Source of the DNA: an uncultured Lachnospiraceae bacterium
GTDB lineage: Bacteria > Bacillota > Clostridia > Lachnospirales > Lachnospiraceae
Assembly (NCBI GenBank): GCA_947625205.1
Contig: CANQNN010000016.1
Span: 1-54,027, forward strand
Length of the DNA stretch: 54,027 nt
Direction of reading: 5' to 3'
The translations under genes were made by a program, and so were the position numbers. The notes under the pieces were generated by a model, which saw only the letters and a program-made list of their open reading frames with translations, was not told where the DNA came from and searched no databases. Each line of letters opens with the position of its first letter. The first letter of the stretch is position 1. Shown in pieces: positions 32,748-41,604 of the stretch.

Positions 32748-34055
32748 TTGAGGTTATATATGGAAAAGCCTATCTTAAAGAGTATGCAGACCGAAGAACC
32801 CGCACAGGAACAGTTTCAGGCCGACGGACCGGCACAGGGCACACTCCGGATCAATGTCACAGCCAATGTAGGGTTGATACCGATTCAGAATGCAAACATA
32901 ACGATCTCCTATACCGGGCAGCCGGACAATACGCTGGAAACGGTGACTACCGACTCCTCCGGGCAGACCGGGCCGGTATCCTTAAGTGCGCCGCCCTTAA
33001 GCTTCAGCCTGACGCCCAATTCCCCTATGCCTTATTCCGAGTACACCTTAAACATCACCGCGCCCGGCTATGAACCGGTCACTGTATCCGGGGTGGAGGT
33101 GCTGCCCGACGTGACTGCCATTCAGAATATTGAGATGACGCCCACGGAAACAGCCCGGGACGACCGTGAAACCATCGTTATTCCCGATCATACGCTCTAT
33201 GGCGATTATCCGCCCAAGATCCCCGAAGATGAGATCAAGCCCATTGACGAATCCGGCGAGATCGTCTTAAGCCGCGTTGTCATTCCGGAATATATCATCG
33301 TCCATGACGGCGCGCCCTCGGATTCCACCGCCGCAAACTATTATGTGAGATACCGGGACTACATCAAGAACGTGGTCTCTTCGGAAATATATGCCACATG
33401 GCCCGAGAGCGCCATATATGCAAACACGCTTGCCATCATGTCCTTTACCCTGAACAGGGTATACACGGAATGGTACAGGAACAAAGGCTATAACTTTACG
33501 ATCACCTCATCCACCGCCTATGATCAGAAATGGATCTACGGCAGGAATATATACAGCAATATTGACAGACTTGTTGACAACATTTTTGCCAATTACCTTT
33601 CACGCCCGGGCGTCAGACAGCCTATCTTCACTTCTTACTGCGACGGAAGGAACGTGACCTGCAACGGCTTAAGCCAGTGGGGTTCCAAATATCTCGGCGA
33701 CGAGGGCTACAGCGCGATCGAGATCATCCGCTACTACTACGGCAGCGATATGTACATTAACACAGCCACCGCCGTTTCAGGCGTTCCGTCCTCATGGCCC
33801 GGGTACAACCTGGGCATCGGCGCATCAGGCGACAAAGTCCTGCAGATACAGCAGCAGTTAAACCGCATTGCGCAAAATTATCCCGCGATCCCGCGGATCG
33901 CCGCGGACGGCATCTACGGCGCTGCAACCGCAGAATCCGTGCGGACTTTTCAGGGAATATTTAATCTTCCGCAGACCGGCATAGTGGACTATCCCACCTG
34001 GTATAAGATCTCGGAGATCTATGTCGGCGTCAGCAGGATAGCCGAGCCGGGTTAA
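32748..34055 (+). CDS. SpoIID-like protein with one peptidoglycan-binding domain
   Basis: 435 residues from TTG 32748 (AGGAG 9 nt upstream); ATG 32760 is an alternative. The layout is a shorter version of the protein at 15573-17390: an N-terminal SpaA/carboxypeptidase-regulatory-like beta domain (~30-130), a SpoIID-like core (~180-345, with RDYIKNVVSSEIYATWPESA and GLSQWGSKYLGDEGYSAIEI), and one PG_binding_1 domain (~360-425). It has no LysM. A role in remodelling spore or septal peptidoglycan is inferred from the family. No signal peptide is visible. It is divergent from DUF5717 and convergent with htpG. Confidence 0.82.
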   Translation: MRLYMEKPILKSMQTEEPAQEQFQADGPAQGTLRINVTANVGLIPIQNANITISYTGQPDNTLETVTTDSSGQTGPVSLSAPPLSFSLTPNSPMPYSEYTLNITAPGYEPVTVSGVEVLPDVTAIQNIEMTPTETARDDRETIVIPDHTLYGDYPPKIPEDEIKPIDESGEIVLSRVVIPEYIIVHDGAPSDSTAANYYVRYRDYIKNVVSSEIYATWPESAIYANTLAIMSFTLNRVYTEWYRNKGYNFTITSSTAYDQKWIYGRNIYSNIDRLVDNIFANYLSRPGVRQPIFTSYCDGRNVTCNGLSQWGSKYLGDEGYSAIEIIRYYYGSDMYINTATAVSGVPSSWPGYNLGIGASGDKVLQIQQQLNRIAQNYPAIPRIAADGIYGAATAESVRTFQGIFNLPQTGIVDYPTWYKISEIYVGVSRIAEPG

Positions 34056-34062
34056 TGCATAA

Positions 34063-34111
34063 AGCGTGCCCCAAAACTATGTTATCAGTCAACACAGTCC
34101 CGGGGCACGCT
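34063..34111. terminator. Hairpin between the SpoIID-like gene and htpG
   Basis: AGCGTGCCCC (34063-34072) and GGGGCACGCT (34102-34111) form a perfect 10-bp GC-rich stem with a 29-nt loop, between convergent genes. T-runs are weak on both sides, so it is a probable bidirectional terminator. Confidence 0.6.
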
Positions 34112-34136
34112 GCATCTTTCCATATAATCGCAGGCC

Positions 34137-36260
34137 TTACTTCGCCAGCATCATCATGATCTCGTTACTTCTGGCAACGAACTTCGTCATCGCCTCCGGC
34201 TCGAGCGGCGCCTGCTGTAACAGCGCCAGATCGTAGAGCTGCTCGCAGATCATCTTCACGTTATCGCCTTCCTGGTGTGCAAGCACATACTGCACAAGGG
34301 GATGACTGGCATTCAGGATGAGTGTCTCGCCTTCCTTTCCAAACGAGCCCATATCCATGCCGTTCATAGAATACATTTTCATCATATCCTGCATTCTGCG
34401 GGATTCCTCAGCCAGAGTGATCATGGAAGATATCTTCTTGTTCTTCAGCTTCTCGACCTTTACCTTGATGTTGTCTTTCTTCAGGACTTTCTTCATCAGT
34501 TTGGCGATCGCCTCCGCCTGCTCTTCCATCTCCTTCTCCGCCTTCCGGGAAGTCTTGGACTTAAAGACTTCCGTCAGATCGGCATCGATCCTCTGGAACT
34601 TAATGCCTTCATTCTTTGCTTCCAGCTGGGAGATAAAGGGCTGGTCAATATTATGGTCAAGTACGACAGCATCCATTTTGGCAGCCTTGAACATATTGAT
34701 GTACTGGCTCTGCTGCTTAACGTCCGTCACATAGTATATGGTCTTCTCTTTCTTCTCCTCAGACGCTCCGGCATCGCCGCCGTCCCCGTCTGTCCCGCCG
34801 GATACGCTCGCGCCGTTCTCATCAACGACCTCGGCCTCTACCTTTTCGCCGTTCTCGTCCACAGCTCCGGTCTCCGTCTTTTGTCCGTCTTCATCCGCGT
34901 CGTTCTCTGCCCCCACTTCGTCCGGATCGATCTTATTGACCTCAAGGCACTCCGGCAGCGTCATGTATACGCCGTCCAGATTCTTGAACAGGATGTAGTC
35001 AGTCATCTTCTCACAGAATTTATCGTCTTTCAGGCAGCCAAATTTGATAAACGGGCTGATATCATCCCAGTACTTCTCATACTCTTCTTTCTCGGTCTTG
35101 CACATGCCGGAAAGCTTGTCCGCAACTTTTTTCGTGATATATTCGCTGATCTTCTGTACAAACCCATCGTTCTGGAGCGCGCTCCTCGACACGTTGAGCG
35201 GCAGATCGGGGCAGTCGATCACACCCTTTAACAGAAGCAGAAATTCAGGAATAACCTCCTTGATATTGTCCGCGATAAACACCTGATTGTTATACAGCTT
35301 GATCGTACCCTCAATGGACTCATATTCCATGTTGATCTTCGGGAAATAGAGGATACCCTTCATGTTGAAAGGATAATCCATATTCAGATGTATCCAGAAT
35401 AAGGGCTCCTTGTAATCCTGAAATACCTTGCGGTAAAATGCAAGATACTCCTCTCTGCTGCACTCGTTCGGATGCTTCGCCCAGAGAGGCTGCGTTTCAT
35501 TCAGAAGCTCGGGACGTTTTCTGATCTTAAGCTTCTTCTCGTCCTCCTCTTTCTCTCCGGCGATCTCCTCCACCACTTCGTCCGTATCCAGTTTCTCGGA
35601 CGCCTTGATGGTCTGCGTGTCCGTGCTGTTTGCCTTGGAAAGATAGATCTCTGTAGGCATGAAGGAACAATATTTTTTGATGACTTCCTTCGCCTTGTAC
35701 TCATTACAGAATTCCAGGCAGTCCTCATTGATAAAGAGAGTGATCTGCGTACCGACTTCCGTCCTCGTTCCCTCTTCCATATCAAATTCCGTACCGCCGT
35801 CGCATTCCCAGTGAACGGCTTTGGCGCCCTCCTGATAAGACAATGTATCGATGTGCACCGCATCCGCCACCATAAACGCAGAATAGAATCCCAGACCGAA
35901 ATGTCCGATGATCTGGTCTTCATTTGCCTTGTCCTTATACTTCTCGATGAAATCCGCCGCGCCGGAGAAAGCGATCTGATTGATGTACTCCTCCACCTCG
36001 TCCGCCGTCATACCGATACCGTTATCAATAAACTGAAGCGTCTTCTCCTCGGGATTTACGATCACCTGGATCTTAGCCTTATAATCGTCCGGCAGAGTAT
36101 ACTCGCCTATCATGTCCAGCTTTTTCAGTTTCGTGATCGCATCGCATCCGTTGGAGATCAGCTCACGGAAAAAGATATCATGATCGGAATACAGCCATTT
36201 CTTGATGATCGGGAAAATATTGTCGCTGTTGATTGATAAACTACCATGTTTTGCTGCCAT
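34137..36260 (-). CDS. htpG: Molecular chaperone HtpG (Hsp90) with an acidic insertion
   Basis: 707 residues from ATG 36260 (MAAKHGSLSI; AAAGGA upstream). Hsp90 is a cytoplasmic ATP-dependent chaperone dimer. GHKL ATPase motifs are FFRELISNGCDAITKL (catalytic Glu; Cys where most have Ser/Ala), FIDNGIGMTADEV and GHFGLGFYSAFMVAD. The middle domain has SRSALQNDGFVQ. The gene is ~70 residues longer than usual HtpG because of an Asp/Glu/Gly-rich insertion at residues ~450-505 (about 34745-34915), between LPECLEV and IYYVTD, containing two copies of VDENG. A perfect CIRCE element and a promoter lie upstream, so it is HrcA-regulated. Confidence 0.95.
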   Translation of the reverse strand: MAAKHGSLSINSDNIFPIIKKWLYSDHDIFFRELISNGCDAITKLKKLDMIGEYTLPDDYKAKIQVIVNPEEKTLQFIDNGIGMTADEVEEYINQIAFSGAADFIEKYKDKANEDQIIGHFGLGFYSAFMVADAVHIDTLSYQEGAKAVHWECDGGTEFDMEEGTRTEVGTQITLFINEDCLEFCNEYKAKEVIKKYCSFMPTEIYLSKANSTDTQTIKASEKLDTDEVVEEIAGEKEEDEKKLKIRKRPELLNETQPLWAKHPNECSREEYLAFYRKVFQDYKEPLFWIHLNMDYPFNMKGILYFPKINMEYESIEGTIKLYNNQVFIADNIKEVIPEFLLLLKGVIDCPDLPLNVSRSALQNDGFVQKISEYITKKVADKLSGMCKTEKEEYEKYWDDISPFIKFGCLKDDKFCEKMTDYILFKNLDGVYMTLPECLEVNKIDPDEVGAENDADEDGQKTETGAVDENGEKVEAEVVDENGASVSGGTDGDGGDAGASEEKKEKTIYYVTDVKQQSQYINMFKAAKMDAVVLDHNIDQPFISQLEAKNEGIKFQRIDADLTEVFKSKTSRKAEKEMEEQAEAIAKLMKKVLKKDNIKVKVEKLKNKKISSMITLAEESRRMQDMMKMYSMNGMDMGSFGKEGETLILNASHPLVQYVLAHQEGDNVKMICEQLYDLALLQQAPLEPEAMTKFVARSNEIMMMLAK

Positions 36261-36335
36261 ATTGTCACGTCCTTTTCTCTTGCTTCCTGTGCAGTCCCAT
36301 ATTGTACAAAGCACAGTGTCTTTTATATAAAAGAT

Positions 36336-36364
36336 AGTTTAATACTGTTATTTTGAGAAGTCAA
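36336..36364 (-). promoter_or_regulatory. htpG promoter
   Basis: TTGACT (36364-36359), a 17-bp spacer and TAAACT (36341-36336) on the minus strand, just downstream of the CIRCE element and about 75 bp before the htpG start codon. Confidence 0.7.
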
Positions 36365-36371
36365 GGCAAAA

Positions 36372-36398
36372 TTAGCACTCATTTTAAATGAGTGCTAA
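36372..36398 (-). promoter_or_regulatory. CIRCE operator (HrcA binding site) upstream of htpG
   Basis: TTAGCACTC (36372-36380), nine bases, GAGTGCTAA (36390-36398): a perfect match to the CIRCE consensus, the binding site of the heat-shock repressor HrcA. It lies 7 bp upstream of the htpG -35 and between that gene and the parvulin gene. Confidence 0.95.
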
Positions 36399-36484
36399 TA
36401 ATTTGGGCTTTATTCAATGCAAACCCTTATTTTATGCAGTTTTCCGCAATTCTAAACTTTTTCTAAACTCCGAATCTGCGCGTT

Positions 36485-37552
36485 TTAACTGCGCCCGAAG
36501 TATTCTGCATACACATCAAAAAAGTTTTGGGTCGTCACATTCTCATCGTGGATAAAAGAAACGCTGTTCCACAGTTCTTCATTCAGGCTCCTTGTCAGCG
36601 TCTGTACATACGCGTCATATTCCTGTCCGAAAGCCTCGGCTTTGCGCTGTTCCACGATCTTGACCTTATTGGCATCCGTCTCTTCCTTATCAAAGGTATT
36701 GAGACATTTGATGATATGATAACCGTACTCTGTTTCCACAATATCACTGATCTCATCCTTGCCAAGATTAAAGGCCGCCGTCTCGAAGGCTTCATCCATC
36801 TCGCCTTTTCCGAAGGAATAGGTCGCCTGATCATCTTCGCTGTAACGGCGTATCAATTCATCGAAATCTTCTCCCTCCCTGGCAAGCTCCAGGACCTCAC
36901 ACGCCTCTTCGTACGCCTGTTCTTTCGCGCGCTCGGTATACTCTATTTTTCTGCCCGTTCCGTCCTGGGCATAGGTCTTGATCAGAATATGCTGCACGGT
37001 GATCGTGCGCGCCTCATCGTCACTGATCTCAGGATTGATGTCCTTGATGGTATACTGGTACATTTTCTCCGCCAGGGCAAACTCCGTATACAGATCAATG
37101 ACAGTATCCTTGGAGATACCCATTTGCCCTATCTCCGCATCATTGAGCGAATTATAGTATGTGTCTGCGGCGTTCTCCACCAGCGCTTTCTCTTCATCGT
37201 CCAGCGCAAGTCCATAGTTTCCGGCCATCAGATTCATTGTCTTGATGCGGGCGATCTGGGCCAGTGCGATATCCTTCACATTCTGCGCAAGCGTAACGCC
37301 GTCCGCATTCGTATTCCAGATCTCGCTGCCATATACGCTTTCATATTTGTTCTGAATATTGGTCAGATACACCATCAGCTCCGGCAATGTGCAGGCGCTT
37401 GTTTCTATTCTGAACACCTCGTCCTTTTCAAATCCGGTGGTGAGAACAACCTTTGTACCCGCATTCTCGTTTCCGCACCCGGTCAGAATGACCGTTCCGG
37501 CGATCCCTGCTGCCAGCAGTATCCGTACCGCTCTTTTTAATCTATCTAACAT
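36485..37552 (-). CDS. Parvulin-type peptidyl-prolyl isomerase lipoprotein (PrsA-like)
   Basis: 355 residues. Lipobox VILTGCGN places the lipidated Cys at residue 26, so the mature protein is anchored outside the cytoplasmic membrane. A SurA-N/PrsA-type helical chaperone region (~40-180) is followed by a PpiC rotamase domain (~185-290: ITVQHILIKT, FDELIRRYSED, GYHIIKC). The family folds exported proteins. It is 45 bp from the PHP-domain gene upstream and is followed by the CIRCE/htpG region; it may also be a membrane foldase under envelope stress, but no operator is seen before it. Confidence 0.88.
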   Translation of the reverse strand: MLDRLKRAVRILLAAGIAGTVILTGCGNENAGTKVVLTTGFEKDEVFRIETSACTLPELMVYLTNIQNKYESVYGSEIWNTNADGVTLAQNVKDIALAQIARIKTMNLMAGNYGLALDDEEKALVENAADTYYNSLNDAEIGQMGISKDTVIDLYTEFALAEKMYQYTIKDINPEISDDEARTITVQHILIKTYAQDGTGRKIEYTERAKEQAYEEACEVLELAREGEDFDELIRRYSEDDQATYSFGKGEMDEAFETAAFNLGKDEISDIVETEYGYHIIKCLNTFDKEETDANKVKIVEQRKAEAFGQEYDAYVQTLTRSLNEELWNSVSFIHDENVTTQNFFDVYAEYFGRS

Positions 37553-37597
37553 ATGATTCCTATACTTTCCCTCTTTTTTATGATAGTTTACATAACT

Positions 37598-38359
37598 TTA
37601 CATGTGGATGAGACTCCCGTTCTTGTCATACCACTTTTCCCCGTCAGTCAGTACATGATCTTCTCCCGACAGGATCGCATGTATATAATCTGCCGCCGAA
37701 GCCAATCTTCTCTTGAAAGCGACTCCGCCGCCAAGCAGATGCACGCCATGAATGTCCGATCCTGCAGTCATCGGCAGCCCGTGCTCGTGAGCATACGCAA
37801 CCGCCCTTGCATCGAATGCGGGATCATTGTGCGCAGTGCTCCGGGAATGGGAATGGGTGGCGTTGATCCCCTCCACGCCGTCCACCCATCCGGGATAGAG
37901 GCGTATTTCGGGAATATAGCTTTCTTCTCTGTAAGGGTGGGCGTGTATGACCATACCGCCCGCCTCATGCACCAGCCGATACTGTTCCTCCACCGTTGCC
38001 GTCCATATCTCGGGGTGCGCCTTCATCCATGATTTGTCAATGCCGTATATCAGAAATTCCGTGCCACGGTATCCCGCCTCATAACCGAAAAAAACATCCA
38101 GTCCGATCCGTTCTCCTTCTTCCCTGGCATGCTCGTAGCCCTGTGCAAACGTATCCACCCACTTCTCCCACGGAAGAGATCTGTCCGTTGCCGTGTTGCC
38201 TCCCCAGTTATGATCCGTCACAAAGATGCCGGCATATCCGTAGTCCTTACATGCCCTCGCCATCTGTGCCCCTGTATTCCTCGCACACGCACTAGATTCG
38301 GAAGTGTGCAGATGCGTTTCGTATAAAAAGGGATACTGCTCCCGTATCGTTCCAGCCAT
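37598..38359 (-). CDS. PHP-domain metal-dependent phosphoesterase
   Basis: 253 residues from ATG 38359 (MAGTIREQYPF), chosen for a CGGAAAG site upstream; a longer frame enters the ilvE terminator. PHP motifs are ETHLHTSESSACA (metal His pair), FVTDHNWGG, VIHAHPYRE and MTAGSDIHG, which together make the trinuclear metal centre. The family includes RNase AM, histidinol phosphatase and DNA polymerase accessory domains; substrate not predictable. No signal peptide. Confidence 0.85.
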   Translation of the reverse strand: MAGTIREQYPFLYETHLHTSESSACARNTGAQMARACKDYGYAGIFVTDHNWGGNTATDRSLPWEKWVDTFAQGYEHAREEGERIGLDVFFGYEAGYRGTEFLIYGIDKSWMKAHPEIWTATVEEQYRLVHEAGGMVIHAHPYREESYIPEIRLYPGWVDGVEGINATHSHSRSTAHNDPAFDARAVAYAHEHGLPMTAGSDIHGVHLLGGGVAFKRRLASAADYIHAILSGEDHVLTDGEKWYDKNGSLIHM

Positions 38360-38406
38360 TGTTTTTCTTTCCGCTTTTCTTCTCTTATCTCTGTTCTTTA
38401 TTTCGG

Positions 38407-38453
38407 AAAGGGGATTAAATTGTATGCCCTGGCATCGCAACTTAATCCCCTTT
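38407..38453. terminator. Terminator hairpin downstream of ilvE
   Basis: AAAGGGGATTAA (38407-38418) and TTAATCCCCTTT (38442-38453) form a perfect 12-bp stem with a 23-nt loop. On the plus strand it is followed by TTCTTT; on the minus strand the stem ends in TTT. It lies between ilvE and the PHP gene. Confidence 0.65.
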
Positions 38454-38480
38454 TCTTTGTGTAATCTATTGTCTGCCCTC

Positions 38481-39506
38481 TTATTTGATCACCTGGATCC
38501 ATCCTTCAGGCGCTTCAATACGTCCCATCTGGATACCTGTCAGCGTGTCATACAATTTTCTGGTAACAGGGCCCATCTCGTTCATGCCGCTGGGAAATGC
38601 GATCTCCTTACCGTGATCCACGATCTTACCGACAGGAGAGATAACCGCCGCCGTACCGCACAGACCGCACTCTGCGAAATCTTTTACCTCTTCCAGTGAA
38701 ACAACGCGCTCCTCTACCTCCAGGCCGAGATATTCCTTCGCTACAACCATCAGGGAACGTCTCGTAATGGAAGGCAAGATACTGCCCGACTTGGGCGTTA
38801 CCACTTTATTGTCCTTAGTCACAAACAGGAAGTTAGCGCCTCCCGTTTCCTCTACGTTAGTCCTTGTGGCCGCATCGAGATACATATTCTCATCGTAGCC
38901 TTCCGCATGTGCCGTCACGATAGCGTGAAGACTCATCGCATAATTTAATCCGGCCTTGATGTGGCCCGTGCCGTGCGGAGCCGCTCTGTCGAAATCGCTC
39001 ACCTTGATAGTCAGAGGCTTCGCGCCGCCTTTGAAATAAGGTCCGACAGGCGTTGTAAACACTCTGAACTGATATTCCTCGGCAGGTTTAACGCCGATCA
39101 CGGAAGAGCTTCCGAACATAAACGGGCGGATATACAAAGTTGCGCCCGACCCGTAAGGCGGTACATACGCCTCATTAGCCGCCACGGTATCGATGACCGC
39201 CTGCACAAAACGTTCCTTGGGGAATACCGGCATCTCCAGCCTCTTACAGCTGTCCTCCATACGCTGCGCATTCAAGTCCGGGCGGAAGGTTACGATACGC
39301 CCGTCTTCGGTTGTATACGCCTTAAGCCCTTCAAAGCATGTCTGCGCATACTGAAACACGCCTGCACACTCGTTCAGCGCGACCGTCGCATCGCTTGTCA
39401 AAGTTCCCTCATCCCACGCGCCGTTCTTATAATTTGCCACAAATCTCTTGTCTGTCTGCTGATAACCAAATCCGAGATTCGCCCAGTCTATGTTCTTCTT
39501 TTCCAT
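38481..39506 (-). CDS. ilvE: Branched-chain amino acid aminotransferase
   Basis: 341 residues, the class IV PLP fold of the ilvE type II (eukaryotic-like length) group. The PLP lysine is in GTGHIKAGLNYAMSL; TNVEETGGANFLFV and SILPSITRRSL are family signatures. It interconverts Val/Leu/Ile and their keto acids with glutamate, the last step of their synthesis. AAGGAG lies 8 nt before the ATG. It is a single-gene unit with its own promoter and terminator. Confidence 0.95.
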   Translation of the reverse strand: MEKKNIDWANLGFGYQQTDKRFVANYKNGAWDEGTLTSDATVALNECAGVFQYAQTCFEGLKAYTTEDGRIVTFRPDLNAQRMEDSCKRLEMPVFPKERFVQAVIDTVAANEAYVPPYGSGATLYIRPFMFGSSSVIGVKPAEEYQFRVFTTPVGPYFKGGAKPLTIKVSDFDRAAPHGTGHIKAGLNYAMSLHAIVTAHAEGYDENMYLDAATRTNVEETGGANFLFVTKDNKVVTPKSGSILPSITRRSLMVVAKEYLGLEVEERVVSLEEVKDFAECGLCGTAAVISPVGKIVDHGKEIAFPSGMNEMGPVTRKLYDTLTGIQMGRIEAPEGWIQVIK

Positions 39507-39562
39507 TTCCGTACTCCTTCTTCCCTATTGGTATCGTAGAAATATTTCTGTCTGTTTCCTAT

Positions 39563-39588
39563 ATTATACCTTTGCCTTCAAAAGTCAA
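39563..39588 (-). promoter_or_regulatory. Probable ilvE promoter
   Basis: On the minus strand, TTGACT (39588-39583) precedes TATAAT (39568-39563) by only 14 bp; using the overlapping TAATAT gives a 16-bp spacer. It lies about 60 bp before the ilvE start. No T-box or leader peptide is seen. Confidence 0.5.
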
Positions 39589-39616
39589 GTACCCGCCGCC
39601 CACTGCAGCGCCGCCC

Positions 39617-41596
39617 TCACAGCACCGCGTTGACCACTTCCAGCGCGATATCATATGCGAAATCCTTGACAGCCTTCTCACACAGACGCAGCATCTTCTG
39701 ATCTGATTCCGGGCGGTCGTACTTCTTCAGCTCCTCAAGCTTCTCATGGACGCTGTCACCGTCAAAATCGTCCAGCCGTCCGGCCAGCTCCTTAAGCGCC
39801 TGCTTCCAGTCATCCTCCGTAATCGTCAACTTATTTCCGGGCTCTTCTTCCTTTCCGGCCTCCGTCCGACTCTCACTGTCGAGATAGGTTTTCAGATCCC
39901 TACGCATATTCTTCATCAGATTAAACAGGATGGGAGAACGCACCTCAACGTCTTCAAGCTGCCCCGCCTTACTCATTTTCTCCAGTTCAAAAGCCTCGTC
40001 CGCCAGATCATCCGCCCCCACATTTCTGGCATTTCCTTTCAGGGAATGGACGATGATCGCATAGCCGGGCATATCTCGCTTCTTAAGGAAATCGCGAAGC
40101 GCATCCTCCTTCTCCTGTAAGATCAGGTGGAAATCATGAAGCACCTTATCATAGAGCTTTATGTCGTTCCCCATATATCTCAGGCCGTTGCGCACATTGA
40201 AACCGATGCCGCTCAATCTGCTCTCCATCATACCGATCGCGGCTTCCAGCTCCTGTCCGTTCTCATCCGGCGTATTCCGGTCCTGATTCAGATAGACTAC
40301 ATTGTCGGGCAAATACCTGATCAGCATGCTCTCAAACTTATCTGCATCGATCGGCTTCGTCAGGTAATCCTGAAAGCCTTCCTGCAAATAATATTCCCTG
40401 GCGCCCGCTACCGCATTGGCTGTAAGCGCGATCACCGGAGTGTCCGCAGAGGGATTTCCTTCCAGCTTCCTAATCGCATGCAACGTCTCCACGCCGTCCA
40501 TCACCGGCATCATATGGTCCAGGCAGATCACATGGTAAGTCTTCCTGCGCAGCAGCTCCAGACATTTCTCGCCGCTGTTAGCCACATCGACCTGCAGTCT
40601 CGTCTCCTTGAGAAGTCCCTGGGCCACAGCCAGATTCATGGCATTATCGTCAACGACCAGCACCCTTCCCATAGGCGCTATAAATTTATTCTTATAATTC
40701 CTTGCACTGTGCAGGCTCTCCGTATACTGCTTCTCAAAATCGCCGAGCGGCGTAGCGTCAGCCACCTTCTGAACCAGCTTAAAGGAAAAAACGGAACCCT
40801 TGCCCCGGGTGCTCTGCACCTCCAGCCTGCCTCCAAGCATCTCCAGAAGGCGGTTGGTAATGGCAAGGCCAAGTCCCGTGCTGTCGTTGGTGTTTCTGTC
40901 CAGGGTATCCATGCGCTGGAAAACGCCGAACAGCCTGTCAATATCCTTCTCCCTGATGCCGACGCCGGTATCTTTCACGGCAAGATCCATTTCGATCTCA
41001 TCTTCGCCTCTCTTAGTCCATCCCAGATGCAGCGTTACCGTACCCCGTTCCGTGTACTTGACGGCGTTGGAAAGAAGATTGCTTATGATCTGCCGTATAT
41101 GTATTTCATCTCCCGACAGCTTATGGGGAATATCCTTTGCAATATCCAGCTTCAAATCGAGTTTTTTCTTGCGAAGCTGAACGGAGATACCGTTGATCAG
41201 GTCGTTGAGCAACGAACTGAGGTCATAGATCCCTTCCGTGATCTCCATCTGTCCCGCCTGCAGTCTGGTATAATCCAGTATGTCGCCAACTAACGTCAGC
41301 AGAACATTACCCGCATGCCTGATATCCAGCGCATACTCCTTTATAGCGTCCTCCTGGCTCTCACGCAGGATCAGCTCGTTCAATCCCAGAATCGTATTGA
41401 TCGGCGTGCGCAGCTCATGAGACATATTCATCAGAAATATATCCCTTGCATGTTGTGCCGCACTGATCGCCTCCTCCAGCTCCGCAGCATTGTGCGCCGG
41501 CTGGTTTTGCGCCTGTCCGGCCGTGGAAGCCTGCTTCTCTTTTTCTTTTGCCGATTCCCGTTTCATCTCCTGTCCCATAGCTTTCCCTTCTTTCAT
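39617..41596 (-). CDS. Cytoplasmic hybrid histidine kinase with receiver and Hpt domains, no sensor domain
   Basis: 659 residues. A Gln/Lys/Glu-rich N-terminus (1-45) is followed by HisKA (MNMSHELRTPINTILGLNEL, ~58-77), HATPase (N box ISNLLSNAVKYTE, G1 DTGVGIREKD, G2 STGLGLAITNRLL), a receiver (~310-430, phosphorylatable Asp in ICLDHMMPVMDG, Lys in YLTKPI) and an Hpt domain (~490-590, His in IIVHSLKGNARNVGA). No membrane segment or PAS/GAF sensor is visible, so input must come from a partner or through the N-terminus. No output regulator is adjacent. It lies 8 bp downstream of folA. ATG 41578 is an alternative start. Confidence 0.9.
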   Translation of the reverse strand: MKEGKAMGQEMKRESAKEKEKQASTAGQAQNQPAHNAAELEEAISAAQHARDIFLMNMSHELRTPINTILGLNELILRESQEDAIKEYALDIRHAGNVLLTLVGDILDYTRLQAGQMEITEGIYDLSSLLNDLINGISVQLRKKKLDLKLDIAKDIPHKLSGDEIHIRQIISNLLSNAVKYTERGTVTLHLGWTKRGEDEIEMDLAVKDTGVGIREKDIDRLFGVFQRMDTLDRNTNDSTGLGLAITNRLLEMLGGRLEVQSTRGKGSVFSFKLVQKVADATPLGDFEKQYTESLHSARNYKNKFIAPMGRVLVVDDNAMNLAVAQGLLKETRLQVDVANSGEKCLELLRRKTYHVICLDHMMPVMDGVETLHAIRKLEGNPSADTPVIALTANAVAGAREYYLQEGFQDYLTKPIDADKFESMLIRYLPDNVVYLNQDRNTPDENGQELEAAIGMMESRLSGIGFNVRNGLRYMGNDIKLYDKVLHDFHLILQEKEDALRDFLKKRDMPGYAIIVHSLKGNARNVGADDLADEAFELEKMSKAGQLEDVEVRSPILFNLMKNMRRDLKTYLDSESRTEAGKEEEPGNKLTITEDDWKQALKELAGRLDDFDGDSVHEKLEELKKYDRPESDQKMLRLCEKAVKDFAYDIALEVVNAVL

Positions 41597-41604
41597 CGAT
41601 CCCC

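Noticed and set aside
34275..35231. Plus-strand 318-codon frame opposite htpG
   Set aside because: Shadow of a conserved gene on the other strand; Leu/Ile-rich composition follows from the codons of htpG.
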